A DNA stretch of 64,000 nt from Aneurinibacillus sp. Ricciae_BoGa-3 (GCF_028421645.1 NZ_CP116887.1:1118001-1182000), one strand, 5' to 3'. Positions 16,571 through 25,849 are shown, counted from the first letter of the stretch. Notes: generated from the letters alone by a model not told the origin. Numbers and translations are program-made.

Positions 16571-17308
16571 ATGAAATTATTAATGCCTAAGCAGCACGGG
16601 GCCTGGGCCATGATTGCCGTTCCTTTCCTGGCCGGCATCGGTGCCTCACACGCAGTGTGGCTGCATATTCCTTTATTTCTTGGCTGGCTTTCTCTATATT
16701 TGGCTTCCTATCCGCTGTTGCTTGCTGTGAAAAGTGTAAACAAGTCGGGTGAATATGCAAGATGGACCGCTATTTACAGTGCTGCTGCACTTGTTTTTTT
16801 ACTGCCGCCCATTTGGTCGAGGCCAGCCTTAATCTGGTTTGGAGTTGCCATGATCCCCTTCCTTGCCATCAATTTCTCGTTTGCAAAACATAAAAAGGAA
16901 CGGGCCTTTATAAACGATATTTGCGCCGTGATGGAAATGTCACTTGGCGGGCCCGCCAGCTATTTCGCCGCGACAGGGCAGATAAATGCCATCTCCGTCC
17001 TGGTATGGCTGTTAAGCACCTTGTTTTTTTTAGGAAGTGTCTTCTACGTGAAAATGCATATCCGGGAAAGGAACAATATGGCTTTCCATCGGGCATCTCT
17101 TTGCTACCATATCGCTGTTCCCTGTGCAGTCGCACTAACAGGCCTCCTCCTGCTGTCAGCCGCTTATATTCCCAGCCTTGTCAGGGCTTATGTCTGTAAC
17201 GGACGACAGCTGACACCCAGGACAATTGGGATAATCGAAATCTGCAATTCTATTGTTTTTACGGTTGTACTTATAGTTGGATTCCGCTATGTGTATGGGC
17301 TTGTATAA
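16571..17308 (+). CDS. ywiC: YwiC-like integral membrane protein
   Basis: A 245-residue membrane protein of the YwiC family (PF14256), with the signature PKQHGAWAM at the N-terminus and about eight hydrophobic helices. In B. subtilis ywiC sits directly after fnr and is induced without oxygen; its function is unknown. The prenyltransferase-like look of the family (charged loops in NFSFAKHKKERAFINDI) is noted but not proof of an activity. ATG 16571 has AGGTG 6 bases upstream; the open frame starts three codons earlier at a GTG. The Fnr box upstream suggests anaerobic expression here as well. Confidence 0.85.
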   Translation: MKLLMPKQHGAWAMIAVPFLAGIGASHAVWLHIPLFLGWLSLYLASYPLLLAVKSVNKSGEYARWTAIYSAAALVFLLPPIWSRPALIWFGVAMIPFLAINFSFAKHKKERAFINDICAVMEMSLGGPASYFAATGQINAISVLVWLLSTLFFLGSVFYVKMHIRERNNMAFHRASLCYHIAVPCAVALTGLLLLSAAYIPSLVRAYVCNGRQLTPRTIGIIEICNSIVFTVVLIVGFRYVYGLV

Positions 17309-17386
17309 GTCAGGTGTTTGATCATGGAAACTAATCCCCAGTCTGTAGTACAATTCTTTTCAGAGACACCGAGGGGGTATGTGTTA

Positions 17387-17785
17387 ATGGGGATTATTTA
17401 TAAAATCAACGAACCAGTAAAAGCAGAAGACGTTATACAAGTATTTGGGAATAGTGGTATAACTCGTCCGATTGGCGATAAAGAACGGATTCAGAAGATG
17501 TTAGATCACGCTAATATCATTATCACTGCTTGGAATCACAATAAATTGGTCGGAATTGCCCGAGCTTTAACTGATTTCAGCTACTGTTGCTACCTCTCTG
17601 ATCTTGCTGTTGATAAAGCCTTTCAGAAAAGCGGGATTGGCAGACAACTGATAGATAAGGTAAAGGAAATTATTGGTGAAGAGGTTGCCCTTATTCTGCT
17701 TTCCGCACCAAATGCCATGGAGTATTATCCAAAAGTAGGTTTTGATAAGGTTGATAACGGGTTTATTATTCGTCGTAAGCGATGA
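17387..17785 (+). CDS. GNAT-family N-acetyltransferase
   Basis: A 132-residue acetyltransferase. The acetyl-CoA loop is in LAVDKAFQKSGIGRQLI (Q/RxxGxG/A pattern), with the typical end strand ILLSAPNAMEYYPKVGF. I choose ATG 17387 (MGIIYKINEP) because GAGGGGG lies 9 bases upstream and the length then matches the family; the frame opens at 17318. It follows ywiC by about 80 bases on the same strand and may share its Fnr-driven transcript, as ywiD does in B. subtilis. The acceptor is unknown. Confidence 0.8.
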   Translation: MGIIYKINEPVKAEDVIQVFGNSGITRPIGDKERIQKMLDHANIIITAWNHNKLVGIARALTDFSYCCYLSDLAVDKAFQKSGIGRQLIDKVKEIIGEEVALILLSAPNAMEYYPKVGFDKVDNGFIIRRKR

Positions 17786-17901
17786 GGGACTATCGCTTTT
17801 TCTTGGAAAATAATTACCTATGAGGATGTATAGCTTATTCAGGATATATTAGAGTAATAGGTCATCTTGAGAAAAAGCAAACAAGCTCAACTGGGTTCAC
17901 C

Positions 17902-18500
17902 TTATACAAAATCAGGAAAACTTCGTACTTCTTTAGCCTGTGCACGATCATGGCCAAAGAAGATCTTTGATGGTTGAACATCATGAATAAGATCTTGCAT
18001 TCGCCGGATAGATTTCGAAGCCAAAATAGAATCAAATGTTAAGAACGGGACACCATTCTCAAAGTTCTCTCTAGTGTAAGCTACGTCAATCGTAAGCAGT
18101 ATGGGACCCGATTTTTCTGTTGTAACAAGAACCGATTGATGACCGGGTGAATGACCTGGCGTAAATAAGATTTGAAGACCGGATGCGACCTCGCAATCAC
18201 CTTCAACAATTTGATGCTGTAAATCCGGCTCTCTGCACTCTTGTGGCGAATAATCGCCATCTCCCATCGCAGCATCAAACTCCGCACGTTGAACGATAAT
18301 TGGTGTATGACGAAAATGGCAACGAAGCAGTTGCGCGGGGGGAAGCTTCTTCGGTGGATGTTCCCTACACTGTTGAAATCTTGCTAGCAGCACTTTTTAA
18401 TATTGATTTTCATTTGAAAGATCATGGATTTTCAACTCAACGAATTCTGGCAGTATTACATCGAATATTTGTAGAGGAAATAAGGATTCAAAGTTGATAA
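17902..18500 (-). pseudogene. Decayed metallo-beta-lactamase-fold hydrolase (lactonase-like)
   Basis: The C-terminal part is clear: HFRHTPIIVQRAEFDAAM, FTPGHSPGHQSVLV, LLTIDVAYTRENFE and KIFFGHDRAQ are the second half of an N-acyl-homoserine-lactonase-like hydrolase, with its later metal ligands (His, Asp, His). The N-terminal half should hold HxHxDH, which is absent in all frames. Upstream, a stop-interrupted piece in another frame (LPEFVELKIHDL) looks like the remnant just before that motif. Thus the gene is broken by frameshift and loss around 18330-18420 and should be inactive. Confidence 0.65.
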
Positions 18501-18659
18501 TGCGATATCTTGAGAGAAAAAGCAGGACCATTGGTGGGGAGATTAAAAAGATCATGAAAAATTCGCGCTCCAATCTCCATATCGCCATGTTACGATCGAG
18601 AGTAATAACATAACACCAATGGCATATAACTACCAAGTTTGTTTAACATTAAAAATCCT

Positions 18660-18975
18660 CCAACACTCATGATTACCTCAATTTTTAGTATTCCCGTTCT
18701 ATTTGTTTTTACGGAAATCGACAAGTGTTCAATTAACAATACAGAAGAACCCCTCCCTTTAACACTTTTTTGCCTACTGCTTTCTCATTGGATAATTACC
18801 GCATGGTGTTTGAGCGCATTCGGTTTTTTCAATATCTTGTTACCAGTGCGGTGTACGTTTTAATTATTGTCTGCCTCGGACTCATCGTGAATTCATTGGC
18901 TGCTATGCTTTTGCCTGGATGGAGTTTAAAGGCCGCGATTTTAACGGCTGGACCTTTCGTTTGAATCCTCACGTT
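18660..18975 (+). pseudogene. Fragment of a sugar ABC transporter permease (MalG/UgpE type)
   Basis: LPTAFSLDNYRMVFERIRFF followed by a hydrophobic helix and NSLAA is the segment after the first membrane helix of carbohydrate ABC permeases. At about 18903 the frame changes: the next bases read YAFAWMEFKGRDF in another frame, the usual continuation (AYAFARLEFKGR). The N-terminal helix piece (ITSIFSIPVLFVFTEI) is also in a different frame, and the conserved EAA loop and remaining helices are missing. It is a frameshifted, truncated remnant with no transporter partners nearby. Confidence 0.65.
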
Positions 18976-19020
18976 CAGGTGTAAAAAATAGATAAACCAT
19001 ACCTCCAGGAGGTGAGCGGC

Positions 19021-19362
19021 ATGCCGGAAAAAAAAGTTGCGGAGGAGATGTCGCCTCCCTATTCTCCGGGAAATGATCCGATTGAGGAAAAATACGAAGC
19101 ACAGCTGCGCTGGCTTGAAAACAAGTTAAAGGGTACCGACATGGTTGACTACGTTGAAGGGTATCAGAAACCGCTTCGTTTAATGTTAAACTATGTTATT
19201 TCAGGAATAGGCACAGGGCTAAGCGTTACGATGGGGTTGGCCATTGTCGTCGCAATTGTTGGCTATATTTTAAGTTACTTTGATACGATGCCGGTAATCG
19301 GAAAATACATTGCGGATCTCGTGAATCTCGTTCAGGGAATGGTCCATCATCCTCATCATTAA
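19021..19362 (+). CDS. DUF5665-type small membrane protein
   Basis: A 113-residue protein with a polar N-terminus (about 55 residues) and two hydrophobic stretches (SGIGTGLSVTMGLAIVVAIV, then a shorter amphipathic end), finishing in HHPHH. It resembles the DUF5665 family found in Firmicutes. ATG 19021 has AGGAGGTG 7 bases upstream. The C-terminal His cluster could bind metal, but this is speculation. It stands alone, with a strong hairpin downstream. Function unknown. Confidence 0.6.
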   Translation: MPEKKVAEEMSPPYSPGNDPIEEKYEAQLRWLENKLKGTDMVDYVEGYQKPLRLMLNYVISGIGTGLSVTMGLAIVVAIVGYILSYFDTMPVIGKYIADLVNLVQGMVHHPHH

Positions 19363-19375
19363 ATGGCGGAAACTG

Positions 19376-19412
19376 AAAGCCCCCTTTTCACCGTAAGTGA
19401 AAAAGGGGCTTC
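19376..19412. terminator. Strong hairpin between DUF5665 and PAP2 genes
   Basis: AAGCCCCCTTTTCAC pairs with GTGAAAAAGGGGCTT around a CGTAA loop. There is no long T tract after the stem on either strand, but its place between convergent genes suggests a bidirectional terminator. Confidence 0.6.
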
Positions 19413-19422
19413 GCTGCATTAC

Positions 19423-20316
19423 TTAAGAATTGCGTTCCGGTAAGGTTGGTATAGAGGGAATGTTAAGTGCTACCGGCTTTTTCGCACGACGGCGGGCTTC
19501 AACTTTTGCGAAAATGAAGTCAACGATTTTAACTGTAACGTAGCCTAGTATCATACCGCCAATGACATCCAGCACCCAGTGGATTTCGAGGTACAGAGTG
19601 GAGAAGATTACAAGGGCGCAGTACGTAGCCATCGTATATTTAAATAACTTGCCCCTCTCCCGCAGAGCCAGGAGCAGAATGGCAAAGGAAACAGAAGTGT
19701 GCATGCTGGGGAAACAGTTCATAACCCAGAGGAGTGCCTGGCTGTGTGTGAAATGGCGATTCATTCCGTCCGGATCGCCAAGCACAAACCATACTTCCTG
19801 CAGCATAACGGTTGTATAAAATGGAACAATTATTGGAAGCTGCAGCGTGTGCGACGATAGCACATAGCGCAGCATTTTTGGCACGTCTTTGGCGACAAAG
19901 CTTCGAATAACGGCAATCCATAAAGCCAGGGAGAAACCGTATCCATAAACCCAGCGCAGAAAAACGGTCAACCAGTGCGGCTGATAGACCCGAAAAATCG
20001 CACCATTATTAAAAGGAATACTTTTAAATAAATCATTCCAGTTAAAGAAGTGACGGACATTTTTCATTTCCCATCCTGCAAGCTTGTACCATACATACGG
20101 GGCGTTATGGTAGAGATAAAAAAGACCACCGAGCAAAAGAACGCCAAGCGGCAAAAAGCGCAGCCACGGAATGTTCTTCTGGTCTTTTCTTACATCAAGC
20201 AGAAGAACGCCGAGGAAAATCCAGTTAGCTATAAGCCAATGCTCTACATAAGATATATTCCAGACAAGGACGCCTGAAATAATTATCAATACGGCCAGAG
20301 ACAAGCGTCGGAACAT
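19423..20316 (-). CDS. PAP2-family membrane phosphatase
   Basis: A 297-residue membrane protein with about six helices. The C-terminal half carries the phosphatidic-acid-phosphatase motifs CFPSMHTS (PSxH motif) and STLYLEIHWVLDVIGG, where the final His and Asp match the third motif. The usual first motif KxxxxxxRP is not obvious, as in the inositol-phosphoceramide-synthase-like (PAP2_3) branch. A lipid-phosphate or undecaprenyl-type phosphatase or phosphotransferase at the membrane is likely, substrate unknown. ATG 20316 is preferred, with GAGGTG 5 bases upstream; a GTG two codons earlier overlaps that site. Confidence 0.8.
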   Translation of the reverse strand: MFRRLSLAVLIIISGVLVWNISYVEHWLIANWIFLGVLLLDVRKDQKNIPWLRFLPLGVLLLGGLFYLYHNAPYVWYKLAGWEMKNVRHFFNWNDLFKSIPFNNGAIFRVYQPHWLTVFLRWVYGYGFSLALWIAVIRSFVAKDVPKMLRYVLSSHTLQLPIIVPFYTTVMLQEVWFVLGDPDGMNRHFTHSQALLWVMNCFPSMHTSVSFAILLLALRERGKLFKYTMATYCALVIFSTLYLEIHWVLDVIGGMILGYVTVKIVDFIFAKVEARRRAKKPVALNIPSIPTLPERNS

Positions 20317-20505
20317 ATACACACCTCTTTTTGTATTCTTTCATTCGCTTAATTTTAACAGAACCTTTACCTAAATTAAACACAATCTTGATAAAAATAC
20401 GATTCATCATGGCAATGTATGTAGAGTATTCCCCGGTTTCAAAAGCATAAACCGATAACATGGTATAATGGGCACAAGCAAAACATTAGTGAGAGAGGAA
20501 GTAAT

Positions 20506-21171
20506 ATGGAACAAAAGGTCATTAGCTGGGATGGAGAGAACAAACAGCTGCTTTCCACGGTATGCCGTCGTTGCCCTGAACCGCATTTTCAGCCGCGTAC
20601 CGATGAGCTTGGCCATATCGGATGCTGTGCCTATGAGCCTGTTTTTACGCTATACGAAATTTATGCCATGATCCGTGCCGGTGAAGAGAAATATTTCCTC
20701 GAAAGCATTTACCATAATCCACTGAACACGATTCACCCGTATGAAATTATGGCGGGTGGGCGGGTTCATCCCTCCTATTACGGCAAGAAGGACGGAGAGG
20801 CGCTATCCCCTCATGAAAAAGCGGATGCCCTGTCGCACAATCCGCGGACCCGGTTTCTTGCTGTAGATGAGAAGCTTTCCTATACAGTGTGCCAGTTTTT
20901 TATCGATGGGAAAGGCTGTGGACTTGATCCCAGGTTTAAAACTAGTATTTGCCGTTCTTTTATTTGCCAATCTATAGAAGATAAGCTATCCGAAAGAGAA
21001 CGAGAGCAGCTTGATTCGTGGAGGAGGTCGATCCGGGAAGAGGCGGAGCCTTTTCATCGATATCACAAGAAAATACTCGAGAGAGAAGGTATAACCCTGC
21101 TGGAAGATGTGCACGCTGTAATGGATTATTTTAGAAAGCTGCTAGAAGCAGAAAAAACCGTAGAGAACTAA
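20506..21171 (+). CDS. Cys-rich cytoplasmic protein (YkgJ-like metal-binding)
   Basis: A 221-residue protein with two cysteine clusters: Cys20, Cys23, Cys40, Cys41 (CRRC ... GHIGCC) and Cys129, Cys138, Cys149, Cys154 (VCQFF, KGCGL, SICRSFIC). The pattern resembles the YkgJ zinc- or iron-binding family, which may hold an Fe-S cluster. The C-terminal 60 residues are helical. No enzyme motif was recognised. GAGAGAGGAAG precedes the ATG, and TATAAT at 20464-20469 is a likely -10. The stop overlaps the convergent YheC/D gene by 4 bases. Function unknown. Confidence 0.55.
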   Translation: MEQKVISWDGENKQLLSTVCRRCPEPHFQPRTDELGHIGCCAYEPVFTLYEIYAMIRAGEEKYFLESIYHNPLNTIHPYEIMAGGRVHPSYYGKKDGEALSPHEKADALSHNPRTRFLAVDEKLSYTVCQFFIDGKGCGLDPRFKTSICRSFICQSIEDKLSEREREQLDSWRRSIREEAEPFHRYHKKILEREGITLLEDVHAVMDYFRKLLEAEKTVEN

Positions 21172-22319
21172 GGCTCCCGGTTTTTGATTTCTGGTTTCCA
21201 TTTATCTAAACCGCTTAAGTAGGTCTGCTCGATAAGGTAGCATGCATATTCAATGGGGCAGGCGATTGATTCCAGATACGCATCTATTTCGCCTGCAAGC
21301 CGGAAAAGTTCGCGATTCGGCTTGGTGTTCACTTCAATAAGCCATACCCTGCCAGAGGTATCGATCCCAAAATCGAGGCCAAATTCGATAAAACGTCCGT
21401 AAATTGTCTCGAGGTAATGGGCAAGGGTGAGGCTTAATTCTTGCAGCTGGCATCTAATCGCCTGCTGTTCATCCAAAGAGAAATGAGGCTCTAGCAGCCT
21501 ATGAAGGGCAATTGGCTTCCCTCCTCCCTGAAGGTTGGACGTTACCTGGGCAAGTGGCGAATACTTGCCGATGGTTCCTGTGACCTGCCAGTTTCCGGTC
21601 CTGTTTTTCTGCACAAGAACCCGGCAGTCACAAATCATGCCGGGAAGAAGTGACAGCGACAGTCCTTGCTGGAGGATAAACAAGCGTCTGCGGCACCATT
21701 TCTGCAGCGCCTCTTCGGCCTCCTGAATGGAATGGTAAAAAGCAGATACAACAGTGCCCTTTGCATCTCTGCCTGAGAACAAAATCTGGCCTTCTCTGGA
21801 TCGTTTAATTTTTAAAATGTCTTTGCCCCCTGATCCGTTGACGGGTTTGGCATACAGCGTTTTGTGCCTGCGTAACATATCCGCCAGCGTTTCCGCTTTA
21901 ACAGGAGCTGTTTCTGGCAGGTGCATGCTCAGTTTTGGATGGCGGCTTATTACCCTGTGGGCGTTCCACTTGTGGGCAAAACGGTTATTGGCATACAAAA
22001 GGCGGCTTTTTTTACGATAAGCCGCGTATTTTTTAAATGCCTGTGTTCCCATAAAGCTAAACCGGTCATAAACGATATCCGGGAGGCGGGTTCGTTTTTG
22101 CAGCCATTTTTTCTTTGAAACATCGTAGAGATTGCCTGATACTACTCCTTCATCCTCATCAATATCTGCCGGAGAATACACAACAAGTTTACAGTTATGC
22201 TTCTGCGCTTCGACCGTTAACTGAGCTGCGTAATTCTTCCCCGCGATAAACTGTTTATGCCGGTGGGTTAAAAAACCGATTAAAGGGCGTCTACTGGGGT
22301 TTACTTCACTAATCAGCAC
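21168..22319 (-). CDS. YheC/YheD-family ATP-grasp protein (copy 4 of 4)
   Basis: A 383-residue member of the YheC/YheD endospore-coat-associated ATP-grasp family. The N-terminal domain (RPLIGFLTHRHKQFI, LPDIVYDRF) is followed by the ATP-grasp fold: LYAKPVNGSGGKDILKI binds the phosphates, and LDFGIDTSGRVWLIEVNTKP holds the Mg-binding Glu and Asn. In B. subtilis the related yheC and yheD are mother-cell genes. Ligase activity is inferred from the fold; substrates are unknown. GTG 22319 is chosen (AGGAG 9 bases upstream), overlapping the preceding gene by 11 bases. It is the last gene of a four-gene tandem run. Confidence 0.85.
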   Translation of the reverse strand: MLISEVNPSRRPLIGFLTHRHKQFIAGKNYAAQLTVEAQKHNCKLVVYSPADIDEDEGVVSGNLYDVSKKKWLQKRTRLPDIVYDRFSFMGTQAFKKYAAYRKKSRLLYANNRFAHKWNAHRVISRHPKLSMHLPETAPVKAETLADMLRRHKTLYAKPVNGSGGKDILKIKRSREGQILFSGRDAKGTVVSAFYHSIQEAEEALQKWCRRRLFILQQGLSLSLLPGMICDCRVLVQKNRTGNWQVTGTIGKYSPLAQVTSNLQGGGKPIALHRLLEPHFSLDEQQAIRCQLQELSLTLAHYLETIYGRFIEFGLDFGIDTSGRVWLIEVNTKPNRELFRLAGEIDAYLESIACPIEYACYLIEQTYLSGLDKWKPEIKNREP

Positions 22320-23625
22320 TGAATTTCGCTCCTTTAGGCATCCGAAGTCCAGCAAGATATTGTGCATATAAAATCGTGCGTTTTAACGAAAGGCTTCGGA
22401 TTTCGGGTTCGTCGAATTTTCCGGGCTTGGCGTTGGATTCTATGAACCATATTTTTCCTGATTTATCGATTCCGATATCCATCGATATCTCACCGAGTGC
22501 AGACCACTGTTCCTGAAGTGCGTGCGCAATATTAATCGCAAATAAGCGGATATTTTTAAGCATTTCTTCTTCTGATTTCCCTGGGAAAGCAGAGGGAAGT
22601 ATCTTGGCCGGATGCTGAACAGATCCTCCTCGGGGCACATGTGTGGTTATGTTTCCTTCCCCCGCAAGCCGGATTCCTATCCCTGTTATTCTCCATCTGC
22701 CGCTGCCGTTTTTCTGGGCAAGCAGCCGGATGTCGAACAGTTTCTCGTTGTATGTCGCCAGTTCAATTCCTTGCTGCGCGAGATAATCATCATTTTTATT
22801 CTTTTTGAGAAAAATCCATACTTCCTTCAGCGAGTTGAACCACCGGCGGACGGTATTTTGCTTCTCCTGATATTGGAGAAGATACTGCATATTTTTTTCC
22901 TCTAGACGATAAATACCCTTTCCGGCCATTCCATTGTATGGTTTTAGGTAAACTACGGAATAACGCGACATTAGATTTTTTAGGATGGCTAGCGAGTTTA
23001 ATGGCAACGTTTCTGGTAGAAAGGGGAGAAGTTCAGGTTTGCGCTTTAAAATAGAAAATAGTTCCCGCTTATCAAAAAAATGAGGATTGTATAGATTGGC
23101 TTTTTTTATTTGCACCAGTCTGCCCAATGCTTGTTTTACATGACGCTGCTCCTCAAATTCACGGTTTGGAATACGGTTATAAATCACGTGGGGAAGGGGC
23201 AGAGCCTCCTTCAGCCACCGTGAGCGAATCGGGTCATAGATATACCCTGTGACAGTGAGGGTAGACCAGTCAATATTTTCGATTGGGATAATATAGACGA
23301 ACGCGCCATGTGAACGGCCTGCTTCAATAATTTCCTTAAAATTGCTTCGCACCCCTCGGAATATTTCACCGCCTGCCACTGTTAAAATGCCGATAAAGGG
23401 TCCAGCGTGTACCTGGTTTTTCTTTGGATTGATGTGTATTTTTGTTTTGATACTGCCGGGATCGGGGCGGCCTCGGCGTACCCGCAGCGTTTTTATCCAC
23501 GCTCCGAATTTAAGTTTTATTTGCTTGCGCGCCAACAGAGAAGCGGGTGCAGTTCTCGGGAGGTGGAGGCTCCACTCCCGGGAAAACGGATGTATAGCGA
23601 TCCAGCCGTATGTTACCACGTCCAT
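22309..23625 (-). CDS. YheC/YheD-family ATP-grasp protein (copy 3 of 4, long N-terminus)
   Basis: A 438-residue family member. The first 75 residues are an extra N-terminal piece (MDVVTYGWIAIHPFSREWSL) absent from the other copies and similar in placement to the longer YheC type. The core then shows PHVIYNRIPNREFE, VVYLKPYNGMAGKGIYRL and MDIGIDKSGKIWFIESNAKP, an intact ATP-grasp site. The start ATG overlaps the stop of the preceding gene as TGATG, which means translational coupling. It is likely a mother-cell enzyme acting on the forming spore surface; this rests on the family, not on this sequence. Confidence 0.85.
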   Translation of the reverse strand: MDVVTYGWIAIHPFSREWSLHLPRTAPASLLARKQIKLKFGAWIKTLRVRRGRPDPGSIKTKIHINPKKNQVHAGPFIGILTVAGGEIFRGVRSNFKEIIEAGRSHGAFVYIIPIENIDWSTLTVTGYIYDPIRSRWLKEALPLPHVIYNRIPNREFEEQRHVKQALGRLVQIKKANLYNPHFFDKRELFSILKRKPELLPFLPETLPLNSLAILKNLMSRYSVVYLKPYNGMAGKGIYRLEEKNMQYLLQYQEKQNTVRRWFNSLKEVWIFLKKNKNDDYLAQQGIELATYNEKLFDIRLLAQKNGSGRWRITGIGIRLAGEGNITTHVPRGGSVQHPAKILPSAFPGKSEEEMLKNIRLFAINIAHALQEQWSALGEISMDIGIDKSGKIWFIESNAKPGKFDEPEIRSLSLKRTILYAQYLAGLRMPKGAKFSAD

Positions 23626-24713
23626 CAACTTCTTTCAGCCGCGCGGCGCCTTGCGAGGTAGGAGGCGTATTTTAATGGATTGAGCCGGGCTTTGTTATAG
23701 AATGCTCCGCCATCGACCTTGCGAAAAGATGCGCGACCAGGTTTGGAATTGATTTCAATGAGCCATACATTTCCCTTTTTATCAATGCCAATATCAATCC
23801 CTAATTCTGCAAGTCTTCCGTGCTTGCTTTCAATGAAGGGCGGTATCTCCTGAACAAGATAATCGATATTCTGGTGGATGGTGACCAGTTGCTCTTCGGG
23901 GAAATATTTTTGCAGAAAAGCATCTGCTGAATAAGCCTTTCCCCCGCCGCATAAATTGGATGTCAGCCCGCCACAAACACCGGCTCGAATTGCCCTGGCT
24001 GTTTCCTGCCACCGTCCTGTTTCATTTTTCTGTACGAGTACGCGCAGGTCGAACGGATCACCTTCGGGTGTCGAGAGGTCCAGGTAGGGCTGTATCAAGT
24101 TGTTTCCGCTTATTGCTTCCTTCAACCATTTAATAAGCGCAGTGCGGCTGGAGAAATTTTTGTGAAAAATTTTATTCTTCATATCTCTGCCCTCTACTGT
24201 ATGAGAAACTAAAGAGGTTACTTTTATAACCCCAACGCCTAGCGAATTTTGCACAGGTTTAATTACGACCGATCCATAGTCATCAAGCCAGCGTTTAACT
24301 GTCTCCATGGATTGGATAACTTCGGTGGCTGGCAGGTATGGAATCAGCCCCGGGTGCTGAATTAAATTTTGATGGTTTTGCCATTTTCCTGGAAGTACAT
24401 GGGCCAGAAACGTGATGGATGGGATGGTTTTGATCTTGCGAATATACTTGCCGTAGACTTTTCGGTTAGAACAGCGGTCGTATACCAGGGTGGGAAAAGG
24501 AAGCTTCTTTTTCACCCATGTTTTGTTTCTGTAAAGGTAACCGATAACGGTTTTTGTCGTGTAATCAACCTGATTGGGCAAAAACACATAAACAGGAATG
24601 CCGAGGTTTTTACCGGCAGCTGAAAGATAGGCATAGAACGCCTTTTCGGGAAAAGGGGGGGATGTTTTAATAGGAGTTGCCAGAATTCCTAGATATCCTT
24701 GTAGTTTGTTCAT
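23625..24713 (-). CDS. YheC/YheD-family ATP-grasp protein (copy 2 of 4)
   Basis: A 362-residue family member with LVYDRCSNRKVYGK, VVIKPVQNSLGVGVIKV (phosphate loop) and LGIDIGIDKKGNVWLIEINS followed by KPGR (metal ligands). The Gly-rich stretch CGGLTSNLCGGGKA takes the place of the family's NLARGG loop. AGGAGG lies 8 bases before the ATG, and TGATG overlaps the upstream stop. All catalytic residues appear intact, so it is not a decayed duplicate. Confidence 0.85.
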   Translation of the reverse strand: MNKLQGYLGILATPIKTSPPFPEKAFYAYLSAAGKNLGIPVYVFLPNQVDYTTKTVIGYLYRNKTWVKKKLPFPTLVYDRCSNRKVYGKYIRKIKTIPSITFLAHVLPGKWQNHQNLIQHPGLIPYLPATEVIQSMETVKRWLDDYGSVVIKPVQNSLGVGVIKVTSLVSHTVEGRDMKNKIFHKNFSSRTALIKWLKEAISGNNLIQPYLDLSTPEGDPFDLRVLVQKNETGRWQETARAIRAGVCGGLTSNLCGGGKAYSADAFLQKYFPEEQLVTIHQNIDYLVQEIPPFIESKHGRLAELGIDIGIDKKGNVWLIEINSKPGRASFRKVDGGAFYNKARLNPLKYASYLARRRAAERS

Positions 24714-25849
24714 CAACCTTGCCTCCTTTTTTTTCGGCGTGGAAATACGTAGCCGCCCAGATAGAGCGAGTAATTTACAAGCCGGGTTACTGAGCGGCGC
24801 GGTCCCTTCTGTAAATAAGGTACGGATGTATCATTTTTGGAAGGCTTTGAATTGATTTCGATCAGCCAGATTTTCCCCATAGTGTCCAACCCCAGGTCAA
24901 TGCCAAGTTCTGCGTATTTTCCCTCGACGTGCTGCTCAAATACACGGGCAATTTGCAGCGCCTTCTGCTTGATGCGTGCGCTGAGATCCTCCGAGTTAAA
25001 CGGCAATTTATGGGCATGGGCGAGAGATTCCGTGAGGGTAATAAGCCTTCCCCCTCGTGCGATGTTAGAAACAATGCTGTTGGCTGGTCCGCAGCGGCCC
25101 ACCATTGATGTGATACTCCAGGATCCGTACCTGTTTTTCTGAACAAGAGCCCGAAAGTCGACGATTGCCTCTCTGTGCCGAATCAGAGGAATCCCCTGCT
25201 GAATCACAAATTTTCGCTTTCCTTTTATCTTTGTAATCCATGTATAAAGAGCGTGGCTCGAGTTAAACTTTTTTCTTACAACATCTCCACTTGCTGATGT
25301 ATGTTCACATACATAGGTCCCTTTGGAACGGGAGAGCCGGATAATTCTTCTGCCGAGACTGCCGTGCACCGGTTTTAAGTAAACAACAGGGTACTTTTTT
25401 AGGTAGGCCAAAAGGGTGGTTAAACTGTCAAATACGTCTGTTTCCGGTATACAAATACCGATTTCCGTGTTTTTAAGCCTTTTATGGATCTGCCATTTGT
25501 CAAGGAATTGCTCATTAAAGAAGATGACACCCTGCTGTTTTAACCACTCGATTTTTTGGCGTGTAGTTTCCCTCGCTTCCATCCCGCGCGATCCGATTCG
25601 ATTGTAGACGCATACGGGCAGGGGAAAACTGGTGGATGCCCATTGGCCGCCTCTGTAGGTCCAGCCCGCAATCGTTGTACCTGGGGAAGGAATTTGGTCA
25701 AGCGTAAAAATGTAAGCAACCTTTCCTTTTGCTTGACACGCCTGCACAACTTCTCTGCAGAAGGAAGTGATAATGCCGAACGGTCCTGCTTCTGTAATGG
25801 AGAGGCCGGCAACAAGGATGCCGAGGGCAGGCTGTGCTTGTTCTGCCAT
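24713..25849 (-). CDS. YheC/YheD-family ATP-grasp protein (copy 1 of 4, operon head)
   Basis: A 378-residue family member and the first gene of the run. It shows VCVYNRIGSRGME, VVYLKPVHGSLGRRIIRL, SNIARGGRLITL and LGIDLGLDTMGKIWLIEINS followed by KPSK, the full ATP-grasp layout. ATG 25849 has GAGGAACG upstream. A CATACGAT box 35 bases upstream (25891-25884) looks like a mother-cell sigma -10, which would fit sporulation expression of the whole run. The four proteins differ enough to be old paralogues rather than a recent duplication. Confidence 0.85.
   Translation of the reverse strand: MAEQAQPALGILVAGLSITEAGPFGIITSFCREVVQACQAKGKVAYIFTLDQIPSPGTTIAGWTYRGGQWASTSFPLPVCVYNRIGSRGMEARETTRQKIEWLKQQGVIFFNEQFLDKWQIHKRLKNTEIGICIPETDVFDSLTTLLAYLKKYPVVYLKPVHGSLGRRIIRLSRSKGTYVCEHTSASGDVVRKKFNSSHALYTWITKIKGKRKFVIQQGIPLIRHREAIVDFRALVQKNRYGSWSITSMVGRCGPANSIVSNIARGGRLITLTESLAHAHKLPFNSEDLSARIKQKALQIARVFEQHVEGKYAELGIDLGLDTMGKIWLIEINSKPSKNDTSVPYLQKGPRRSVTRLVNYSLYLGGYVFPRRKKRRQG

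Noticed and set aside
18300..18497. Plus-strand 65-codon frame within the hydrolase pseudogene
   Set aside because: It is antisense to recognisable hydrolase sequence and has no ribosome site.
19376..19412. Hairpin before PAP2 as a copy of the dispersed repeat
   Set aside because: The sequence is unrelated to the repeat ends and fits a terminator between convergent genes.
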